Source: Akkermansia sp. N21116
GTDB lineage: Bacteria; Verrucomicrobiota; Verrucomicrobiia; Verrucomicrobiales; Akkermansiaceae
NCBI RefSeq assembly: GCF_029854705.2
Contig: NZ_CP139035.1
Span: 930,001 to 994,000 of the forward strand
Direction: 5' to 3'
Length of the DNA stretch: 64,000 bases
Each line of letters opens with the position of its first letter. Position 1 is the first letter of the stretch. The notes beneath the pieces were generated by a model that saw nothing but the letters and a program-made list of their open reading frames with translations, did not search any database and was not told the DNA's origin. Of this stretch, positions 13,601 to 22,600 are shown in pieces. The position numbers were made by a program, and so were the translations under genes.

Positions 13601-16600
13601 CGGCGCACGATATTTGATCATGCAACGGTCCTAGCAACAGCAGGCGATATCGTCCTGAAGAGTTCCGGCAACATCAAAACCATTAAGCTTGCCGGTACCG
13701 AGACAAGTACGTTCATGGCAAACCGCGATATCGTAATGGTCGGAGTGGACAGCTACAACGCAAGCTCCCAGGCCAATGCAAGTCTTTCCGCCGGAAGGGA
13801 CATCAGCTTGTCCAATGCCGTCTTTGACGATCTGACGGCTTCCGCGGGCAATGCCGTGACTCTTGACGGAGTGACCGGAGGAAAAAATCATCAGGTAAGC
13901 CTGAGCGGGAAAACGCTGTCTGTCACAGGCCAAACAGGAACAACGCTGTCCGGCAGCTCGACGCTGATCAACTTCGTTAGCGGTTCTTCCCTCACGGCGG
14001 CTTTGACGGTCTCCCATCTGGCAAACGGTTCCGTGATGGGAGCGGTCAATGTCAGCGGCAATGGTTCCCTGAAGCTGACGGGGGATGGAGGAACGCTTGG
14101 CATGTCCGGTCTGACGATAGGAAGCGGGAGCAATGCCCTGACCAACCTCAATGTTGACTTGGGTGGCGGCAATCTTGTCCTGACAGCCGGAACTCTGACA
14201 CTGGACGGCACATCCATGCAGAACGGCTCGTTGCTCACAACAGAAATCGGCACGACACTGACCCTGAACAACGCATCCTCCCTTGCCATCTCAGGGGCAG
14301 GAACAATCGACGGCACGCTGGAATTGAACGGCGGGTCCCTCCTGACGACGGGCGGCGCCTTGAAGGTGAACAGCCAGGTCGCCGGCATGAACGGCACGGT
14401 GACGTCCGGCGGCGACATGACGTTCGCCGGGGGGCTTTCTACAACCGGTCTCGGTAACGTCCTGAATGCGGTCGGCCATACCTTGACGCTGGGTGCAGCT
14501 TCCTCTCTTGCCGGGACAACGGTCCATGCCGGCACGCTGGCGGTCAACGGCGCAACGACGGTTGACGCCGACTCGCTGCTGAACGTTTCCGGGGCCACCG
14601 GGATCGAAGCCGCCCTGACTCTCAACGGAGGAAGGGGTACGCACGAACTCGGGACGACGATCGACAACTCGGGCAGCTTGACCGTCGGAAAAGATGGCAG
14701 CGCCGCAGGCGGCACGCTTTCCGGAGACGGAGACTTGACGGTTGAAGGTGAACTCAATCTGAGGGAAGGAGCCATGGTTGGCGGAACGGCGGCAATCGCC
14801 GGCGATCTGACTGCCGCCGGAGACATCCTCCTCTCACAGGTCGCATCCATCTCCGGACGTGTAACCTCCTCCAACGGTTCCGTAGGTCTCGGGGGTGACA
14901 ACAAGAATCTCACCGGAGCAACGGTGAACGCTGCCGGAGACCTGCTTATCCTCGGCAGCAATGCCGAACTCGGAGAAGGACGTCTGGTTCTGACAGCAGG
15001 CAGGAATCTGGTTGTCAATGAAGGCTTGACCGACAGCGACGCCACCGCTTCCGTCTCCCTTGAGGGGATGGACGTCGACCTCGGAGCGACGACGCTGACC
15101 TCCGCCCTGACGGATCTGGAAGTCGGGGGTACCCTCTCCGTCGACGAAAACCTGACCATCGGCCGGCTCGCCAACGATTCCTCCCTCGGCAATGTAGTAA
15201 CATCCGGAGATTCCGCGCTCTCCCTCAAGGGAGAAGGCGGCACGGTGACGGCCACCGGCCTCACTCTGGGCGGCGCTTCCGTGAGGCTGGAATCGATGAA
15301 CATGGATCTCGGTACGGCCGGAGTGGCCGCCCTGAACAGCGGTACGCTCGACCTCGTCGGCATGTCCCTCTCCGGCCAGTCCATGACGACGGCCGCGGGC
15401 ACGACGCTGACATTGGGTACGAAAGACACAACCATGAAGAATACGAGCCTGATCGACCTGACGGGCGACTTCACGGCCAACGGAGCGGTCGCCTTCTACG
15501 ACGGCAGCATCATCAAGGCCCATACGGTAACCTTCAACGGTTCGGTGACGGGCGACATGGGCATTGAATCCGGCACGGACATCTACCTGCACGATGTCGA
15601 TGGAGTCCTGAACCTGAAGGCCGGCAGAACGATCGACATCACCAACGGCGATAAGCTCGTTGCCGGTTCCAGCCTGGAAGCGGTCAACCTGGCCGTTCAC
15701 GGTGCGGACGCCCTGACGGCAACCAATACTTCCTTCTCCATCTCCGGCACGACGACGATCGACCGGGCCGGAGCCTTGAACCTGATCTGGACGACCGCCC
15801 GGACGACCGATTCCCTCGGGACCGTCACGGTCTCCGAAGGTGCCTTCTCGGCAACCGGCGTTGAGGGAACGGAACTTACGGTCAACGGCATCACGGCAGG
15901 CGGAGGTTCGACAGCCTCATTGAACAACCTGACTCTCAACGGCGGCATCTCAACCGTAGCCGATGAACAGCTTGACACGGTCAACCTGACGGACGCCACG
16001 GTGACGGGCAACATCACCGTCAACGGCGGCGACGTCATGAACATGACGACTTCCACCGTGAAGGGCACCGTCCTCCTCAACGGATCGACGCTGAACGTCC
16101 TCGCTACCGGCGAGAACTCCATCAATACGCTGACGCTGGCCTACGACGCCCGGGTGAACATCAATCAGGGAGCAATCCTGAACGTGGACACCACGGGCAT
16201 CGGCACCGGTTCCGACATGCGGATCAACGGTACGGTTACAGGCAACGTCACTCTGATGGGCGGTACCGCCACACTGGGCTCCACAGGTATCTTGACCGGT
16301 AACCTGGGCATCCAGGGTGGCACGCTGACCTACCAGGGCGGCAGGGTAGACGGAGACCTCTCCTTCCTCGCCGACCCGGTCGGCAACTCCGTGATCAACC
16401 TGGAAAGTTCCTGGTCGCTCGGCAACGGCAAGGCTCTTGCCGTCAACGGAGACGGAACGATCAACATGGGTTCCAACTCCATGACGAGCCACGGTCTCAC
16501 CGGAAACGGCGACCTGACTCTTACCGGTTCCGGTACCTTCACGTTTGACAAAACCGGCACACATACCGGCAATATCGTCTTGAAGGACTCAGTTTCCATT

Positions 16601-19600
16601 ACTGCTTTGGGTGAAAACTATGGTATGGGAACAAGCGGTTCCCTCATTGCCGAATCCGGAGAACATACTATCACAATTGGAAAAGATCAGAGCAAGGGAC
16701 TGGTTATTAACAAGGGATCTACTGTCAATCTGGTTACTACCCGTGACCTGGAGTGGCAAGGATTGATTAATAACCGGGGAATCTTGAATGTTGAGGTAGG
16801 GGTATCTCCCCTCTATTTGACATACTCCGGGTCCGACCTCGGTGACCTGAATCTGACGCAGGGAGAAGTTGCTCTGAGCCACTGGAATTCCACTCCTTTG
16901 CTGGATATGAAAGCCCGTGATATAACCAGCAATGCCGGTACTACCTTCAAGTTGCAGAAGTCTTCCCTGACAGCCGACAGCATGACGCTGGAAGGCGCTT
17001 TGACGGGACTGGATGGAAGTAAGCTGACTCTCACCAACGGATTGACGGCCAACTCCATCGATCTGGAAGGAACGACCGTATCTGCCCGGAGCATCCAGGC
17101 AAACGCAACTTCACTGGGCAACAATTCCAAGTTGACGGCTACGGAAGATCTCACCCTCTCCGGCATCACGAATATCGGCAACGGCGTCTCCCTCGCCGGA
17201 GGCAATGTCTCGCTGTCCTCCACAGCCGAGTTAACCTCGAATAACTTGTCACTGACAGCCGGGCACAAACTGCTCCTCAACAGCGGCACCTACATTTGGA
17301 CCAACTCCACAGTAGACGTGCACGACTCGACCACGCTTGCTGAAAGCGTTAGGCTGACCTTGACGGGGGGCGACGGATACAGCTTCGGCAATCTCACAAA
17401 TGCCGGTTCCATGATTCTGTCCGCCGGAGCAACGGCCCAGGCCACCACGGTGACCAACACTGGCAGCTTGACGATCGGTGGCACGCTGAACTCCTCGGGA
17501 GCTGTCACTTCTACCGGAGAGCTTGCCTTGTCCGGCACGCTGACGGGTACCGATATCGCCTTGTCCGGCGCCACGGACGAAGCCAATGACTTGCTCGGCG
17601 GCACGATTCGGGCTTCCGGTAATCTCAGCATCGCTCAGGCGATTCTGGGCGGAACGACTCTCAGCGGTATGACCGTGAGCTTTGATGGTGCCGTTAACGG
17701 TGGGGCGGATAACACGGTTACCGCCGGTTCGCTGCTCGTCAACACGGATGTTGCCATGGCAGGCTCCACCATAACCGTTTCGGATTCCACCACGATTGAT
17801 GCTGGTAAGACCCTGAGCCTGACCGGAGGTACTCAAAGCTTCGGTATGCTCACCGGTGGTGCTGGCAGTGTGCTTGGTCTGGCAGGCGGAGCGACTGCGG
17901 AAGCTAAGGACATCCGGTTTGCCGATGGCAGCATCACGCTGGACGCATCCTCCCTCACGACAACGACGGGGGCGGACAGTGCCATCGGAAGCTTGACTCT
18001 GGCAGGAGACTCTTCGCTGGAGACGGCAGGCGACCTGGAAATTACGACTCTGGAAGACGAAGCCAACGGATCGATTGTATCGGACGGAGACTTGACCATA
18101 GACAACGACATCACGACTTCCGACACGTTGTCTCTCATCGCAGGCGGAACACTGACGCTCCAGGGAGATTCCTCCACGATCAATGGAGACGATAGCCTCC
18201 TTGCGGGAGAAACCATTTCCGTTGACGGAGATTTGACCATGAACGGGGCCAATGCTTCCATTGAAGCAATCGGCGAGATTTCCCTGAACAACATCACGAT
18301 GACGGGAGAAGGTTCTTCCATCACGACGGGAGGAACACTTGCCATCTCCGGTTCGGGTAATCTGGAACACACCACGGTTGAAACCGGCACATTGCACCTT
18401 GTCAAAAATGGAAACGGGACGAACATGACGGACGTTTCCCTGACGGCAGCTAACACAATTGTCGACGCCGGCAAAATGCTGAGACTCATGGCCGGCAACA
18501 AATATTCCCTCGGAATAACGAGTATCACCGGCGATTTGAACCTGGGTGGAAACAATGAAGCTGCCAACGCCGCGACAGTCACGGCCGAATCCATGAGCAT
18601 CGGTTACTCGTTCGATGCAAAGGGACGGCAAATTGACGGTACGCTGACTGTAAATACGGGCAGTTCCCTCACGGTACGCCACTCCCTGACGTCCACGGGA
18701 TCGACTTCCATTGTCGGTTCCGTCACTGCCGGGACAATCGTTCTCTCCGGAAATGCCAATGACCTCTCAGGATACGGTACTGTCGACGGGGGAACGCTCA
18801 AATCCCTCAGTTCCATGACCATCACGAACGCCACGCTGGGCCGCACGACGCTCTCCTCCGTGACGGACATGAGCATCGCCGGAACGCTGACGGACGGCGG
18901 CCATAACACGCTGACCTCTTCCGAGGGCAACATCACGCTGAACGCCTCCATGACCGGCACCGACAACACGATCTCCGCCGCCAACGGCACGGTCGATATC
19001 AACGCCGCCATCTCCGGAGACGGACTCAACGTGACTGCCCAGGATCTCGTCATCGACGCGGCCCTGACCACGGCGGGCGACTACGCCGGACGCGGTGAAA
19101 TCACCGTCGCCGGGACGATGGACGTCAACGCGGCGGCCACGCTGGCCAATGTCACGCTGAATGTGGCCCGCACGGACATCACCGGCAGCGGCTCCAGCCT
19201 GACCGTCTCCAACACCGGAGCCTTCGGCAAACTCGGCAACGTCACTGTAGCCGACCACGGCACACTGACACTGACCGGGACAACTGCCGGTACGGCATCA
19301 TCCCTGAGCGCCGACATCAGCGTCAGCAACAACTCCACGGCAAGCCTCGCCAATACGGCACTGGCAGGCAGCATCCTCGTCAGTGCCGACGCCAACACGC
19401 TGACGCTGGCCCAAACCTCCGTCACAGGCAACGTCACCCTGCTGGGAACAACCAACAGACTGACCATGACGGATTCCACCATCGGACAGACCCTGACGAT
19501 GGACGGCGGCCAGTTCGACCTGTACGGCGCCAATACCGTCGGCGAGCTCCTGCTCAACACGACCAACATCAACCTGACCCTGCACGACGGAGCCACGTTG

Positions 19601-22600
19601 AACGCTGTCGGCAAGGAAACCGTCATCGACAAGAACGGCCTCTACCGCATCGAAGGAACCCACACGGGCAACATCCGCATCGCCAACGGTACGGTTGACC
19701 TCGGTTCGGAAGATTACGCCGGCACGCTGGACGGAGCCCTGGCTTTGGCCTACGGCACGTTGAACTACAACAACGCGGATTCCGCGATCTCCGCCGGCAA
19801 CGCCATCACGCTGACCGGAGAATCCGGCTTCGCCCGCAATATCAATGTCAACGCCGACTGGGATGCCTCCGGCAACAGTCTCGTCGCCAATGCCGACGGC
19901 GTCATCAACCTCGCGTCGAACCTGACGCTGGGCTCCATCGCCTCCGGAAGCGGCACCATCACCGTCAATCCCACCGATCGCCCGCGTTTTCTGACGCTGA
20001 ATGAGACAGGGGAACATACGGGCGATATCGTCCTCAACAGTTCCAGCGATTATATCAAGTCGGCCGGAGCTTCCTCTTTCAAGAGCGTGATGCTCTTGAC
20101 GCTCAACGCGGCTAACGCCCTCGGTACGGACGGAGCCCTGAAAGTCATCGGCGACAACAGGCTTGTCCTTGCCGACGGAGCCAATCAGGACAAGAAGATC
20201 CAGTTGTCCGGCGACGGCACCGATTCCCTGATCGTCAACGTCAACAATGAAGACGAAGCCACGCTGTACGGCACTGTCACGACGGGAGACGGAGACATGA
20301 TCGTCAAGATCGGAAGCGGGACGCTGAATCTGGAAGGAATCGCCAATACGGTTCATAACCTCGGTGTTTATGAAGGCATCGTCAATGCGCCGGGATCCGA
20401 CGGTACGGTCCAGGTTATCAACAAGTTCGGCAACCTGTTAGTCGGAGGTAGCGAAGACGGAAACTCTACTCTCAATCTGGGATACGCCACGCTGATGGGC
20501 GGATCGCTCATCCAGGCCGATACAAACGGCACGATCCGTCTGAACAACGTCCTCGGCACATCCGTCGGAAACGTCCTCACCTTGGACAATGGCGCCATCA
20601 CCGTGAATGAAAGCGATTTGAGCGTCAACTCGGTGAAGAACGAAGGCACCTTCGAAACGACCGGAACGATCCTCAACGTCACTAACGGCCTCCACAACAT
20701 GGGAGCTATGACCCTGAAGGGCAACTCTACCGTCAACGCCGGAGAACTCGTCTCCAGCGGCGACCTGAACATCGGAGACGGAACGGATGCCACCAAGGTC
20801 GGCATCGTCCGCGACGCCGCCCTGTCCGGAACCACGACCATCGGCAGCGGTTCATCCCTCGCGGCCGGACAGACGGTTACCGTCACCGGCCAAACGACAG
20901 TCAACGGCGCCCTGTCCGGCAAGGACATTGCCCTGAATGGCAGCGACGCGGTCGTCAGCGGTCATGACGGCAGGATCGAGGCGGACAGAAACCTGAATGC
21001 AGGCAGCGGCTCCGACCTGGTCATGAACGGCAATTCCTCCGTCAGTGCAGGCAACGACATGAACCTGGAAGGACTCGTCTCCGTAGACGGTTCGCTTGCG
21101 GCAGGCAACAACCTGAATGTCACCGGCGACGGAACCACCCTTGAGGGAACCGTCACCGTCAACGGCAACACCACGGTCGGCGGCAGCCTCACCGTCACCG
21201 ACGGCGACGTCACCCTGAACGGCACCGCCAATGTCACGGACAAGACCACCGTCAACGGCAACGGTTCCCTGACGCTCGACTCCACCGGAGCCGGCGATCT
21301 GGGCAACGTCACCGTCAATGACGATGGCAGTCTGGCCGTCAACGGCAATGGGAACAGCGTCAACGCTGACAACATCACGATGAACGGCAATGCCTCCGGG
21401 TCCATCTCCGACACTGTGCTCAACCTCAACGGCGGCCGGGGTGAGATTACCCTCAACGACGCTTCCAGCCTCGACATCGCCAATACAACCGTCAACGGCA
21501 GCATCAGCACCACCAATACCTCGTCCACCGACTCCACCCACCTGGGACTCGACACGGTCGACATCAACGGTGACCTGACCGTCGTCGGCGGCGACCTCGT
21601 CCTTTCCAACGACAACACCGTCTCCGGTTCCCTCAACATCTCCGACACGGTCAACGTGACGGTCAATGACGAGAACGGCAATCCGGGCACCCTGGTCGTC
21701 AAGGAAGGAACGCTGATTGATCCGAATGCCAGTCTCACCATCGACGAGAAGAGCAACTTCACTTCCAACGTCACCATGACCGGAGGCAGCTTCACCGTCA
21801 ACGGAAACGCCGAAGGCAACAACTTCAACGGAGCTATTTCCTTCAAGCCCAACGACGACTTGACCTATCCGGGTGCCTCCAGCCCCGTCGTCACCATCAA
21901 CGGCACGCACAACCAGAACATGGGAATCACAGTGGACGCGGACGCCTCGATCAACGTCAACGGCACGCTGAACATCAACGGTACGCTCAGTTCCGGTTCC
22001 AACGGAGACGATACGCTCTCCCTCAACGCCAACGGTGAAACCGGCGAAATCGTCATCAATTCCACCAACGAAGGATTCGAAGACGACATCGCCATCGGCG
22101 GCGGCACGCTCGTGGTCAACGCCAATGAAGCGATCGGCAAGGACGGCACCCTCTCCGTCACCGGAGAAGGCGTCACGCTGAAGAACACCGCCGACGGAGC
22201 CACCGTCAGCAAGGACATCGCCACCAACGACAACGGCCTGACCATCCAGACGGACCAGGACTTCATCCTGGCCGGACAGCTCGACGCCGCCGGAGACACC
22301 ATCGTCAAGAGCGGAGACGCCGACCTCGTCCTCTCCCACGACCCGATCCTCAACGATGCTCCCTCCATCATCGGCACCCTGGACCAGACGGCCGGCGACG
22401 TCACCATCGACGGAACCGACTACACCATCGGCAACCTCCATATTGACGCCGGGGACCTGAACTTCACCTCGCTGGGCGGCAACACCATCCACAACGTGAC
22501 CGCCGGCGAAGGTTCCAGCATCACGCTCACGGGCGCCAATGCCGCCACCAACGGATCCTCCGCCGACATCCTCGGAAACTCCGAAACCAATGAAGGCGCC